Shown here piece after piece: positions 26,275 through 35,577 of a stretch of 64,000 nucleotides of DNA. Each line of letters opens with the position of its first letter. The stretch's first letter is position 1. The position numbers and the translations under genes were made by a program. This stretch comes from Lachnospira sp. (GTDB lineage: Bacteria > Bacillota > Clostridia > Lachnospirales > Lachnospiraceae), in assembly GCA_015057605.1 (NCBI GenBank), contig SVDX01000004.1, positions 1 through 64,000 on the forward strand, written 5' to 3'. The notes below the pieces were generated by a model. The model saw nothing but the letters and a program-made list of their open reading frames with translations. It had not been told where the DNA came from and did no database searches.

Positions 26275-28533
26275 TTATGATACCGTATAATAAACTGCAA
26301 GGTTATCGTCCTTTGTAACCTTAATTGTAGTCTCAAAATCCACAGGAGTCATAGCAATTCCTGTTATATTGATTGTTATCGGGCCCAAAACGCCTGATAG
26401 ATTAAGTGTTTTTAAAGAGCCACAAGAATTTAAATTCAATTCCTTTAAATTTTCGCATCCAGACAAATCCAAATCTGCAACAGTCCAGTTGCCTTCTAAG
26501 TTCAAGGACTCCATCTGTTTAAAATTATTAATTCCTGTTAAATCTGCATATTTAGGATCACCGAATTTGAATTCTTTTACGTCCTCCATCTCACTTCCTA
26601 AAATAATACCATCCAAATCTTTATCACATAATGATGTTATGTACTGAAGTACATTTGAATCAGGAAACACATTCGAATTAGCCGCAATCATAGTCTCACC
26701 ACAATGTCTACAGCTTGTTACATCTGCATTTTCCTCAAGCTTCCTATGCTCCGTTTTAGGAATAATTTCTTCCTCTTCTATGCCACAAAGCATACATCTT
26801 CTTGTCTTAAGCCCTGTTTCCATACATGTAGGCTCTGTTATAATTAACCATATATCATAATCATGATCCTCAAGTGGAATACTTCCTGTGGTCTGATAGC
26901 TACCACATGCACAGGTGTATTGCATAACGCCTTCCTTTATGCATGTAGCATGTTCTATAACAACACCAGAGTATTCTCCACCTAAACCTACTGCTTCATT
27001 ACAATTTAAGCATGTAATGTGACAGCCCATAGTATTACCATCTGGTGTATGACCTTCTTTTGCCACATACTCGCCTTCTTCGTATTTCTCACATACACTA
27101 CACTGGCGTTGTCTCTTACCCTTAGTTCCACAAACTGCTTCAGTAAGTATTTCCCATTCACCATATATATGCCCCCATGCAGGAAGCTGTGTTATTTCTA
27201 TTCTGTCATCACACACCTTACAATGTCTTGATATAACACCTTCTGTTTCACAGCTTGGAGCTATATCCGTGTAAAAGTATTCTTCATACTCATGCTCTAG
27301 TGTTGGTATTTGTTTTATTTCTACGCTATCATCACATTTTTCGCAAATACGCTCTGCATAACCTGGAACTTTACAAGTAGGCTCCGTCGTAACAATCCAA
27401 TCCGCTACCTTGTGACCCTCAGCCATAATTTCCTGCTTCTCTGCATAATCACAATTGTTACATTGCTTTTTTTGCACACCATTTTGTACACAACTTGCCT
27501 CTTCTTCAACTTCCCAATCACCCATTGCATGTCCTATAGCTGCTATTTTAGTTGTAACCAAAATCTCTTTACAAGCAACACAGCTTATAACCTCTTTCCC
27601 ATCGTTTTCACAGGTAGGTTTATAAATAGTTGTTATCATTGTATGTGTATGCGCATTTCCATCATTTATAGGCTCTCTAATTTCTGCCTTCTTAGTATTT
27701 TCTTCTTTTGCTAACGGCTTACTGTCATTTGCTAATGGTTTCTTCTTAAGAGCATCTACTTTATTATATACTGATTCTTGCTCGTTAATATTTATGTTTC
27801 TTTCTTTGAGGTCTGTCTTAATTTCCTCTAAAGCAGCAAACATACTATGTCCGTTTTCTGCCGCAAAATAAATATCAATTAAATCTTCATCTGATATTTC
27901 TTCTATGCTTATTTCATCAACAACATATTTTGTATCCTTTTTATCCATCTGTATACTTGCCTTTTGGCCTGCAGCTATACCGATTTCCTCGTCAATAATG
28001 GTGCCATTTGGCTCTACTCGTTTTGACACAACAAGACCACCGTAGGTCATAATATCAGATACTATATCGCCTTCCTCATTCACGCCCATGTCAATTCTAA
28101 AAAAGGTTCCTCTAACAGCAAGTATTGAATTTGGTGTATTAACAATAAATTCATCATCATTACCAAGCGGCTTTACGATTTCACTTGTAATCGCACCTCT
28201 TTCTAATCTCAAATGTGTTTTAGATGTGCCAAACTTACTTAATTCTTCAAAAACAAGCTTACTTCCAGCTTCAAGCTTAATGTACTTATCATCATCTAAA
28301 AGCATACGCACATATGCATTTCCTGCAGTTACAATTTCATGTCCCTTAGAAAGCTTCATACCAGGATACGCCTTATATTCAATGCCATCCTTTACAACGC
28401 TGACCGTTCCATACACCTCAATTACTGAAACTGTTCTATAGCCATTATCGCCATTAACACGTAATGCAAAAAATGCAACCACTGCTACTACACAAAATAT
28501 TATGCATATAATAACATTTCTTTTTTTGTTCAT
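26275..28533 (-). CDS. FecR-domain surface protein with cysteine repeats and LRR tail
   Basis: A 752-residue protein with one N-terminal membrane helix and the rest outside. A FecR-like beta domain spans about 35-220 (VYGTVSVVKDGIEYKAYPGMKL; NTPNSILAVRGTFFRI). A charged linker follows. Then come about seven repeats of roughly 45 residues, pattern PTC..G...R.C..C......IP..GH, zinc-ribbon or disulfide modules common on Firmicute surface proteins. The tail has a D-rich segment (CDKDLDGIILGSE) and leucine-rich steps. The ATG at 28533 is eight bases after GGAGG; a GTG at 28542 is too close. FecR proteins partner CHASE2 cyclases in some bacteria, which fits the neighbour two genes upstream. Confidence 0.75.
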   Translation of the reverse strand: MNKKRNVIICIIFCVVAVVAFFALRVNGDNGYRTVSVIEVYGTVSVVKDGIEYKAYPGMKLSKGHEIVTAGNAYVRMLLDDDKYIKLEAGSKLVFEELSKFGTSKTHLRLERGAITSEIVKPLGNDDEFIVNTPNSILAVRGTFFRIDMGVNEEGDIVSDIMTYGGLVVSKRVEPNGTIIDEEIGIAAGQKASIQMDKKDTKYVVDEISIEEISDEDLIDIYFAAENGHSMFAALEEIKTDLKERNININEQESVYNKVDALKKKPLANDSKPLAKEENTKKAEIREPINDGNAHTHTMITTIYKPTCENDGKEVISCVACKEILVTTKIAAIGHAMGDWEVEEEASCVQNGVQKKQCNNCDYAEKQEIMAEGHKVADWIVTTEPTCKVPGYAERICEKCDDSVEIKQIPTLEHEYEEYFYTDIAPSCETEGVISRHCKVCDDRIEITQLPAWGHIYGEWEILTEAVCGTKGKRQRQCSVCEKYEEGEYVAKEGHTPDGNTMGCHITCLNCNEAVGLGGEYSGVVIEHATCIKEGVMQYTCACGSYQTTGSIPLEDHDYDIWLIITEPTCMETGLKTRRCMLCGIEEEEIIPKTEHRKLEENADVTSCRHCGETMIAANSNVFPDSNVLQYITSLCDKDLDGIILGSEMEDVKEFKFGDPKYADLTGINNFKQMESLNLEGNWTVADLDLSGCENLKELNLNSCGSLKTLNLSGVLGPITINITGIAMTPVDFETTIKVTKDDNLAVYYTVS

Positions 28534-28553
28534 TTTTTGCACCTCCTTTGTTG

Positions 28554-29330
28554 TTAGTCAATAAAACCATCTCGTTTTAAAATCTCCAAGGACTTAACCT
28601 TTCCTTTGTTGTCCGTGGTTTCTATAAGCACGGTCGCATTATTCATATATTTATCGTAGCACTCATAGAATTCCTGACCTGGAATTATTCCATCATCTAA
28701 TGGCAAATGCAAATCACTAATGCCATCATTATCATTAATATGTACATGTCTTATATATGGAGATAGGCTTTTAGCCCATTCCTTAAGACTACACTTAGAT
28801 AAAAATGCGTGTGCATAGTCTAAGCAAACTCCGTAATTGTCATATTTACACAAATTCTTAGATATAGCTTCTATTACCATAGGAGTTGTTTCAAACATAT
28901 TTTCAAGATAAATATTTATATCCCGATTCTTTTGCAATACATTACTCCAATACTTTGTATTAGTTTCTACAAAATCCTCTATGTAACTTTTAGAATTTAA
29001 AAATGAATTATGGTTAATATGAAATACAACTGCCTTTGCACCTATATTCTTAGCTATCTCAATACTTTTCTCAATTCTAAGATTTGAAATTTCTCTTATC
29101 TTTTTATCTACGCTAAATGGAATTACATCAAAAAATGCTCCATGTAATGTAGTATACTCAGGCAATTCATAACTCTTGTATTCTGCAATAATTGATTGCA
29201 GCTTATCTTCATCATCCAAAATATCTGGCACAAAAAAGTCGTTGTATTCAAAACCTACATTATATTTTTTTGCCAATTCTATGCTATTTAAAATATCATT
29301 CACATCTGGAATAATAAGTAATTGTTTCAT
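28554..29330 (-). CDS. Xylose-isomerase-like TIM-barrel protein
   Basis: A 258-residue protein of the sugar phosphate isomerase/epimerase (AP endonuclease 2) superfamily. Metal-type residues fall at the expected strand ends: TLHGAFFD, VFHINHN, YLENMFE, CLDYAHAF, HVHINDND with SDLHLPLDDG, and the final IETTD. Substrate unknown. It lies five bases before the cyclase stop in map terms and 12 bases ahead of the FecR gene, so it is cotranscribed with the signalling genes. Its link to cAMP is not evident; it could modify a sugar or degrade a nucleotide product. Confidence 0.75.
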   Translation of the reverse strand: MKQLLIIPDVNDILNSIELAKKYNVGFEYNDFFVPDILDDEDKLQSIIAEYKSYELPEYTTLHGAFFDVIPFSVDKKIREISNLRIEKSIEIAKNIGAKAVVFHINHNSFLNSKSYIEDFVETNTKYWSNVLQKNRDINIYLENMFETTPMVIEAISKNLCKYDNYGVCLDYAHAFLSKCSLKEWAKSLSPYIRHVHINDNDGISDLHLPLDDGIIPGQEFYECYDKYMNNATVLIETTDNKGKVKSLEILKRDGFID

Positions 29331-29334
29331 CTTT

Positions 29335-31119
29335 CTACTCCTCCTTAACCCCTGTTACAGAGTATACAAATACTCCTTCAGATTTTCCTTTTAATGATAC
29401 ATTTCCTACTTCTACTACATTTATTCGGTTTTTTACCTTTTCATAGACTTTATCACTAATATATATTGCTCCCTTAGGTGCCTTTGATTCAAGTCTTGCA
29501 GCAGTATTAACTGTATCGCCAATAGCTGTGTAATCCATTCTAAAGTCACAGCCTATATTACCTACAACGGCTGGGCCACAATGAATACCTACACCAAATC
29601 CAATTTCTCTATTATATTTTTTGAGATATTCCTTTTCAATACGATTTCCACCTTCAACTATATCTAAAGCTGTAAGTATTGCCTTATAAATATAATCCTC
29701 TGTGTTAAACGGTGCGTTATACACTGCCATAGCAGCGTCGCCAATAAATTTATCTAAAGTTCCACCATACTTAAAAATACTTTCTGTTGTAAGCTTCAAA
29801 TATCCATTAAGCACATCAACCACCTGTTCTGGCTCGAGGCTTTCTGATAATGGTGTGAATCCTCGTATATCTACAAAGAGTACTGCTATCTCTCTATTTT
29901 CACCACCAAGCTTTAATTCAAACTTACCATTGTTTGCAATTTCCTCAACTATTTGTGGTGCAACATATTTACTAAATGCTCTTTCTATGCTCTTCTTTTC
30001 TGTTCTCGCTACATAATAATGCTCAATTATATAATACAATCCGATTAATATAGCCATAACTGGAACCACTAATACATTTGCGCTATAACCTGCATTAAAC
30101 AACCCATATCCTATTAATAATTTTGCAAATGCAGTAGCTAAGCACAATACAACAAGCTTCTTAGCGCTTAATTTTTCACATATAAGCACTAATGCAATAG
30201 CTATAACTGCCGCAATTAATGCATCCGCTATTCTTGGAAAATCCTTTATATCTTCGCCGGCTATAAGTGCCTGAATTATATTTGCATGAATTTCAACTCC
30301 ATACATTTGATGCGAACGGTCAACTGGCACAAAGTAAGCATCTAACATTCCTGCAGCATATGCACCCACTAATACTATGCAATCATCAAAAGCCTCTGGA
30401 GGAACCTCGCCGTTCAAAACGTCTATTAAGGAAATATTTTCATAGTCTCCCGGCTTACCTGAATATTTAAACTTCATACCACTTCTATCAGTTTTATATG
30501 TTGCTTCTTTGCCTATAGAATGCATATATTCTTCATAAATTACGCTACCAAAACTCTTTTGTCTTTTGCCATCGACCTCGTCAAAATATAAAAATGCACT
30601 TCTGATAACGCTATCATCCTCATCCATCAAAGCATTTATAAAGCCTTGTTTTGTCGCATCAGCCAAATCTTTATACGGCATTACTTTTTCTGAAACTGAC
30701 ATAGGATTAGCCTTAAGTACGCCATTTTTATCAACAATAACTTCTTTCGAAAATACATAGCTACAGCCGGTAACTACATTGCCATGCATCTTACAGGCAT
30801 TTGCAAACTGTTCATCTTTGCTTTCTTCCTTTTGATTACTAAACAATATATCAAAGCCTATTACAGCTGGACGAACCTCATCCGATACGCATAAGGTTTC
30901 AATAAGCTTTGCATACACATCTCTGTTCCATTCCGAAAAATCGCCCATCTTATTCATAGTCTTATCATCAATTTTGATAATTTTAATCTTTGTATTCATA
31001 CTGCCTGCATGATGATATAATCTATCCTCTGTGGCATTATCAATTGCTCTAAGTGCATCTGTAAACACCATTACAAACGCTAATAACCCACATATAATAC
31101 ACATTAATATTCTTTTCAT
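29335..31119 (-). CDS. CHASE2-domain adenylate cyclase
   Basis: A 594-residue membrane enzyme. One helix at 5-22, an extracytoplasmic CHASE2 sensor to about 290, three helices (about 297-366), then a class III cyclase domain. Catalytic residues are all present: metal Asp417 (FVDIRGFT) and Asp461 (FIGDAAM), adenine-type Lys457 and Thr531 (MDYTAIGD), and Asn538/Arg542 (NTAARLES). These predict ATP, not GTP, as substrate. The first gene of a four-gene operon with a consensus-like promoter, it should convert an outside signal to cAMP. Confidence 0.88.
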   Translation of the reverse strand: MKRILMCIICGLLAFVMVFTDALRAIDNATEDRLYHHAGSMNTKIKIIKIDDKTMNKMGDFSEWNRDVYAKLIETLCVSDEVRPAVIGFDILFSNQKEESKDEQFANACKMHGNVVTGCSYVFSKEVIVDKNGVLKANPMSVSEKVMPYKDLADATKQGFINALMDEDDSVIRSAFLYFDEVDGKRQKSFGSVIYEEYMHSIGKEATYKTDRSGMKFKYSGKPGDYENISLIDVLNGEVPPEAFDDCIVLVGAYAAGMLDAYFVPVDRSHQMYGVEIHANIIQALIAGEDIKDFPRIADALIAAVIAIALVLICEKLSAKKLVVLCLATAFAKLLIGYGLFNAGYSANVLVVPVMAILIGLYYIIEHYYVARTEKKSIERAFSKYVAPQIVEEIANNGKFELKLGGENREIAVLFVDIRGFTPLSESLEPEQVVDVLNGYLKLTTESIFKYGGTLDKFIGDAAMAVYNAPFNTEDYIYKAILTALDIVEGGNRIEKEYLKKYNREIGFGVGIHCGPAVVGNIGCDFRMDYTAIGDTVNTAARLESKAPKGAIYISDKVYEKVKNRINVVEVGNVSLKGKSEGVFVYSVTGVKEE

Positions 31120-31157
31120 TTGTGCACACCAACATTTCTGTATTTATAATTGTTAAT

Positions 31158-31186
31158 ATTATATCATTTTTTCTGACATTTGTCCA
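31158..31186 (-). promoter_or_regulatory. Promoter of the cyclase operon
   Basis: Minus strand TGGACA (31186-31181), spacer 17, TATAAT (31163-31158), 38 bases before the ATG. Confidence 0.75.
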
Positions 31187-31192
31187 CAAATG
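31177..31192. promoter_or_regulatory. Operator-like dyad on the cyclase -35
   Basis: CATTTGT, CC, ACAAATG: a perfect seven-base inverted repeat that covers the whole -35 hexamer. It lacks the TGTGA/TCACA of CRP sites. A repressor that binds here would block the operon. Confidence 0.5.
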
Positions 31193-31194
31193 CA

Positions 31195-31226
31195 CAAAAA
31201 AAGAAAGCATTTTCTGCTTTCTTTTT
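31195..31226 (-). terminator. Terminator after rpe
   Basis: Minus strand: AAAAAGAAAGCA pairs with TGCTTTCTTTTT around five bases, with further T. It ends the long ftsK-to-rpe gene string. Confidence 0.88.
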
Positions 31227-31230
31227 GTTA

Positions 31231-31887
31231 TTAAATAGAATTAAATTTTTCAAGAAATGCTTTTGTATTTTCGGCTGCATTGCCTCTAAATACACTTGAA
31301 CCTGCAACTATAACATTAGCGCCCGCTTCAATTACTTCAGTAACATTATCAAGTGTTATTCCACCATCAATTTCTATATCAATATCATAACCATTATCAA
31401 CACAAATTTGTTTAAGCTCTCTTACCTTTTGTGTAGAACTCTCAATATATTTTTGTCCGCCAAAGCCCGGATTAACTGACATTACAAGTGCCATATCAAC
31501 CAAGCCAAGATATGGTTCAATCTCAGATAAAGGTGTTGCAGGATTTAATGTTATACCTACCTTAACACCAAATTCTCTAATCTTTTCAATAGTAGCCTTC
31601 ATATCCTTGCAAGCTTCTACATGAACAGTTATTATATCCGCTCCTGCCTCAACAAATTCTTTGATATATCTTATAGGTTCTTCTATCATAAGGTGTACAT
31701 CAAACACCTTATCTGTTGCCTTTCTTATTGATTTAATTACCGGCATTCCATACGATATGCTTGGAACAAACAAACCATCCATTACATCTACGTGAATATA
31801 TTGCGCTCCGGCGTTGTCTATAGTAGCAATATCTTCTCCTAATTTAGTAAAGTCTGCTGATAAAATTGATGGTGATAGTATAATCAT
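31231..31887 (-). CDS. Ribulose-phosphate 3-epimerase
   Basis: Rpe, 218 residues, interconverts ribulose 5-phosphate and xylulose 5-phosphate. A TIM barrel with SPSILSADF, HVDVMDGLFVPSIS, DVHLMIEEP, MSVNPGFGGQKY and EIDGGI. Metal ligands (two His, two Asp) sit in these blocks. It ends the prpC-prkC-rsgA-rpe string seen in many Firmicutes. Confidence 0.97.
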   Translation of the reverse strand: MIILSPSILSADFTKLGEDIATIDNAGAQYIHVDVMDGLFVPSISYGMPVIKSIRKATDKVFDVHLMIEEPIRYIKEFVEAGADIITVHVEACKDMKATIEKIREFGVKVGITLNPATPLSEIEPYLGLVDMALVMSVNPGFGGQKYIESSTQKVRELKQICVDNGYDIDIEIDGGITLDNVTEVIEAGANVIVAGSSVFRGNAAENTKAFLEKFNSI

Positions 31888-31897
31888 AATATTTCTC

Positions 31898-32776
31898 CTA
31901 ATATTTTCTTTGACTTTTTATCTCATTATATATTTCAATATAATTGCGATATCTTATCTCGCTAATTTTGCCTTCCTTAAAGGCTTTCTTTACAGCGCAT
32001 TCTGGTTCACTTATGTGTACACAGCCTTTAAATCTGCATTCATCGATATATGGATCAAATTCCGAAAAATAATCCTTTAATTCATTTTCATCAATATCAT
32101 TTACCATAAGTGATGTAAAACCAGGCGTATCCATAATATAAGTATTATCACTCAAGGCAAACAATTCTGAATGTCTTGTTGTATGTTTACCACGTTTAAT
32201 TTTTTCACTAATTTGTCCTGTTTTTACCTGTACAGTTGGATATAGCATATTTAAAATAGAGGATTTACCAACACCTGATGGTCCCGCTAAAACTATTGTT
32301 TTACCATCTACTATTTCAAATAATTCATCCTTTCCTTGTCCTGTATGCGTACTCGTAAACAAAACCTTATATCCGCTATTCTCGTATATTGACTGCAAAT
32401 GCTCAATTTCCTGAGCATTTGCAATATCTGACTTATTAAAACATATTGTCGTTTTTATGCGCTGTTCATCCATCAATATAAGAAATCTCGCAAGCATATT
32501 GTAGTTTGGAAGAGGATCCTTTACTGCAAATACCACTAACGCTCCATCTACATTAGATACCTGAGGTCTTAAAAGTTCATTCTTCCTATCCAAAACCTCT
32601 ATTATGTTTCCTATTTGATTTTCTTTTTCAACAACATCTATAACAACATTGTCTCCTACCAAAGGCTTTATGTTCATATTACGAAATACGCCTCTGGCTT
32701 TGCATTCATACACACCTGTGCTACCAGTATCCACACTGTATGTTCCTGCAACACCTTTTATTATCTTTCCTGTCAT
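31898..32776 (-). CDS. Ribosome small subunit GTPase RsgA
   Basis: A 292-residue circularly permuted GTPase that checks late 30S assembly. The N-terminal OB fold (to about 70) is followed by G4 FNKSD, then G1 LAGPSGVGKSSILN and G3 DTPGF; the zinc motif has C-x4-C-x-H-x5-C in DECRFKGCVHISEPEC. Three bases after prkC. Confidence 0.96.
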   Translation of the reverse strand: MTGKIIKGVAGTYSVDTGSTGVYECKARGVFRNMNIKPLVGDNVVIDVVEKENQIGNIIEVLDRKNELLRPQVSNVDGALVVFAVKDPLPNYNMLARFLILMDEQRIKTTICFNKSDIANAQEIEHLQSIYENSGYKVLFTSTHTGQGKDELFEIVDGKTIVLAGPSGVGKSSILNMLYPTVQVKTGQISEKIKRGKHTTRHSELFALSDNTYIMDTPGFTSLMVNDIDENELKDYFSEFDPYIDECRFKGCVHISEPECAVKKAFKEGKISEIRYRNYIEIYNEIKSQRKY

Positions 32777-32779
32777 TTA

Positions 32780-34834
32780 TTATTCCTCTACTACCGTAAG
32801 TGTAACTGTTTTTGATGCTTTCTTCACAGTTGTTGTTTCTGTTCCATCAACATCATATACAAATCTCACACTAACCTCTACGGTAACTTCGGTTAATGAT
32901 TTTCCTACTAATGTAAATTCATATGGGAACACATCATCTGTATATGTCACATAAGAATCTGTCTTTAATATTGTAGAACCATTTTTTACAACAAATTGAA
33001 TTTCCTTACTAATGTAAGTTTCAGGTTCTTCAATTTCTGCCATAATACTTGAGCTTAATGTACCTTTGTAGCTATATGAAGGCTCTTTACCTAAGCTTAT
33101 AACATAATCAACCTTTGTTCCCTTAAGTACAACGTCATCCTTTGGTGACTGCGCCATTACATAGCCCGCTGGATAAATATCGCTATACTCCTTAGTAACC
33201 TCGCCTACCGTAAGTCCTGCTTCATCAAGTGCAATATTTGCATTATCCTCAGTTTTTCCAATAATAGTAGGAACTTCTACCTCTTCATCAGCTGGCATAC
33301 TACATAAATATACTGTGATAGTATCGCCATTTTTTATCTTAGAGCCAACTTCAAGACTTGTTCTTGTTACCAATCCAATTGCTACTGTTGCAGATGGCTC
33401 ATAAGCAACCTCTACTGTCATACCAATTTGCTTTTCAAGTATTTCTCTTACTTCTTCTATTGTCTTACCTTCATAATCGCCTAAGGTATATATCTTTGGG
33501 CCTTTACTTATTGTAACAACAATTGTAGTATTAGGTCTTACCGGCGAATTAGCTTCATGTGTCTGAAGGAATACATAACCTTCTGGCTGAAGCTCTGAAT
33601 AATCCTCTATCGCTTGGAAACCAAGTCCTAAACCATTAAGCTTTTTCTTTGCATCCTCCTTAGACAAGCCCACTAAATTTGGTACCTTTACATTACCGTC
33701 ATTTTTCGTAACCTGTTCATTAGTTGTAGGTCTTACCAAGTCAGAAGCACTGCTATTACTAATATTCTTAACGACATAAGCCACTACATATACTGTAATA
33801 CCAATTAAAAGAAGTACAATAAGTATTCCTACTGCTGTAAGGAAAATATCAAGATTGCTCTTGCCTTCTTCTTCCTCTTCATAAACTTCTTCCTTATATG
33901 GTTCAATCTTCTTTGAAGTTCGATTTTTCTTATTGATAGCCGCTACCTCTTCACTTGTAAGCATAACTGTAGAGTCTAATTTTGAGTTTTCTCCAACTAC
34001 TACAAAATTTTCATCTGGTGTTATTAATGATTTTTTCAAATCCGAAATTACATCTGATATATTTTGATATCTTCTTTCAGTTTTCTTTTGAGTACATTTT
34101 TCAACTATCTTTTCTACACTTGCAGGTACATCTGGATTAATCGTTGATACCAATGGTACCTCTTCTTGTAAATGCTTTACAGCTACTGCAACTGTATTGT
34201 CCCCATCAAATGGCAATTTCTTTGTAAGCATCTCAAACAGCATTACACCAAACGAATATATATCACTCTTTTGGTCGCTATATCCACCACGAGCCTGTTC
34301 TGGAGACATATAATGTACTGAACCCATTACTGCTGAATTGATTGTATTAGATGTTGCCGCTCTTGCTATACCAAAGTCTGCAACCTTTACCTTGCCATCC
34401 TTAGAAATAATAATGTTTTGAGGTTTAATATCTCTATGTACAATTCCATGATTATGGGCAGCCTCAATACCCTGTGCCACCTGAATTGCAATACTTACAA
34501 CCTCTTTTGTTGTAATATCATCTCTTCGTTCAATATATTTCTTAAGAGTAACACCTTCAACAAGTTCCATAACAATGTAATGTATACCTGCTTCATCTCC
34601 TACATCGTATACATTTACAATATTAGCATGTGTAAGCCCTGCAACAGACTGTGCCTCTACTCTAAATTTTGCAACAAAAGTTGTGTCATTGCTAAATTCT
34701 TGTTTAAGCACCTTAATTGCAACAAATCTGTTAAGCTTATGGCACTTAGCTCTATACACATCTGCCATACCGCCAGTGCCTATTTTTTCCATTATTTCAT
34801 ATCTATCTGCTATAAACATTCCTTTTTCTAACAT
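32780..34834 (-). CDS. PASTA-domain Ser/Thr kinase PrkC
   Basis: A 684-residue membrane kinase. The kinase domain (about 10-275) has IGTGGMADVYRA, the Lys in VAIKVL, HRDIKPQN, ADFGIA and MSPEQ. A juxtamembrane Thr-rich region (DSTVML) and one helix at about 330-355 follow. Outside are three PASTA repeats (start points about 390, 457 and 526) that bind muropeptides or lipid II, and an extra beta domain at the C-terminus. It controls growth, wall synthesis and spore germination in relatives. The start overlaps the phosphatase stop region. Confidence 0.95.
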   Translation of the reverse strand: MLEKGMFIADRYEIMEKIGTGGMADVYRAKCHKLNRFVAIKVLKQEFSNDTTFVAKFRVEAQSVAGLTHANIVNVYDVGDEAGIHYIVMELVEGVTLKKYIERRDDITTKEVVSIAIQVAQGIEAAHNHGIVHRDIKPQNIIISKDGKVKVADFGIARAATSNTINSAVMGSVHYMSPEQARGGYSDQKSDIYSFGVMLFEMLTKKLPFDGDNTVAVAVKHLQEEVPLVSTINPDVPASVEKIVEKCTQKKTERRYQNISDVISDLKKSLITPDENFVVVGENSKLDSTVMLTSEEVAAINKKNRTSKKIEPYKEEVYEEEEEGKSNLDIFLTAVGILIVLLLIGITVYVVAYVVKNISNSSASDLVRPTTNEQVTKNDGNVKVPNLVGLSKEDAKKKLNGLGLGFQAIEDYSELQPEGYVFLQTHEANSPVRPNTTIVVTISKGPKIYTLGDYEGKTIEEVREILEKQIGMTVEVAYEPSATVAIGLVTRTSLEVGSKIKNGDTITVYLCSMPADEEVEVPTIIGKTEDNANIALDEAGLTVGEVTKEYSDIYPAGYVMAQSPKDDVVLKGTKVDYVISLGKEPSYSYKGTLSSSIMAEIEEPETYISKEIQFVVKNGSTILKTDSYVTYTDDVFPYEFTLVGKSLTEVTVEVSVRFVYDVDGTETTTVKKASKTVTLTVVEE

Positions 34835-34838
34835 AAGC

Positions 34839-35558
34839 TCACCTTTCTGCCACTACTACGGCTATGTTATCTTTTCCACCGTGTTCTTTAGCAATTTCAA
34901 TTAATTTAAAGGTTGCATTTTCCAACACACTTTCACCTTCAATTATTTCTCTAATCTGTTCATCATTAACCATATTTGTAAGACCATCTGAACAAATAAG
35001 AATTTTGTCATTTTCATTAAAGGCTACCTCGAAGAAATCTGCCATAACTTCATCATCGCCGCCAATAGCTCTTGTTATAACATTCTTTTTTGATAAGAAC
35101 TTAGGGTCATCTCTGTCTAATTCGCCTCTGCTTACCATCTCTTCAACCCAGGAATGATCTCTTGTTATCTGAGTTATCTTATCATTTACAATATATAATC
35201 TGCTATCTCCAACATTGGCCACATACAATTGATTATCAAGTACTGTTGCTATAACCATTGTTGTTCCCATACCAGAATAGCTTTCATCTTCCATCGATTT
35301 TTCATATACATCCTTATTAACTTTTTTAATAACTTCATCCATGATAGCTATAGGATTCTTATTAGTGTTTTCCTTTATATACTCAATCGTTCTTTCAACT
35401 GCATATCTTGATGCTAAGTCGCCTGCATTGTGACCACCCATACCATCCGCAACAATATAAAGATTGTTAAGATTACCAATCTTTTCATCGCATGCATATA
35501 CAAAATCCTGATTAATACTTCTTACAACACCAATGTCTGTATTAGCGTATGATTTCAT
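34839..35558 (-). CDS. PP2C-type phosphatase PrpC/Stp
   Basis: A 239-residue metal-dependent Ser/Thr phosphatase, partner of PrkC. PP2C motifs are present: VRSINQDF, VADGMGGHNAGDLAS, GTTMVIA, NVGDSRLY, ARAIGGDDEV region and SDGLTNMV, plus GGKDNIAVVV near the end. It dephosphorylates PrkC and its targets. Directly before prkC. Confidence 0.95.
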   Translation of the reverse strand: MKSYANTDIGVVRSINQDFVYACDEKIGNLNNLYIVADGMGGHNAGDLASRYAVERTIEYIKENTNKNPIAIMDEVIKKVNKDVYEKSMEDESYSGMGTTMVIATVLDNQLYVANVGDSRLYIVNDKITQITRDHSWVEEMVSRGELDRDDPKFLSKKNVITRAIGGDDEVMADFFEVAFNENDKILICSDGLTNMVNDEQIREIIEGESVLENATFKLIEIAKEHGGKDNIAVVVAER

Positions 35559-35577
35559 ATCTTTTCCTCTTTCATCA

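Noticed and set aside
26700..27640. Tandem DNA repeat in the FecR gene
   Set aside because: The repeats are clear in protein but diverged in DNA; this is a domain array, not a DNA tandem repeat.
31181..31192. CRP/FNR-type site at the cyclase promoter
   Set aside because: The dyad lacks TGTGA-N6-TCACA or TTGAT-N4-ATCAA; kept only as an unnamed dyad.
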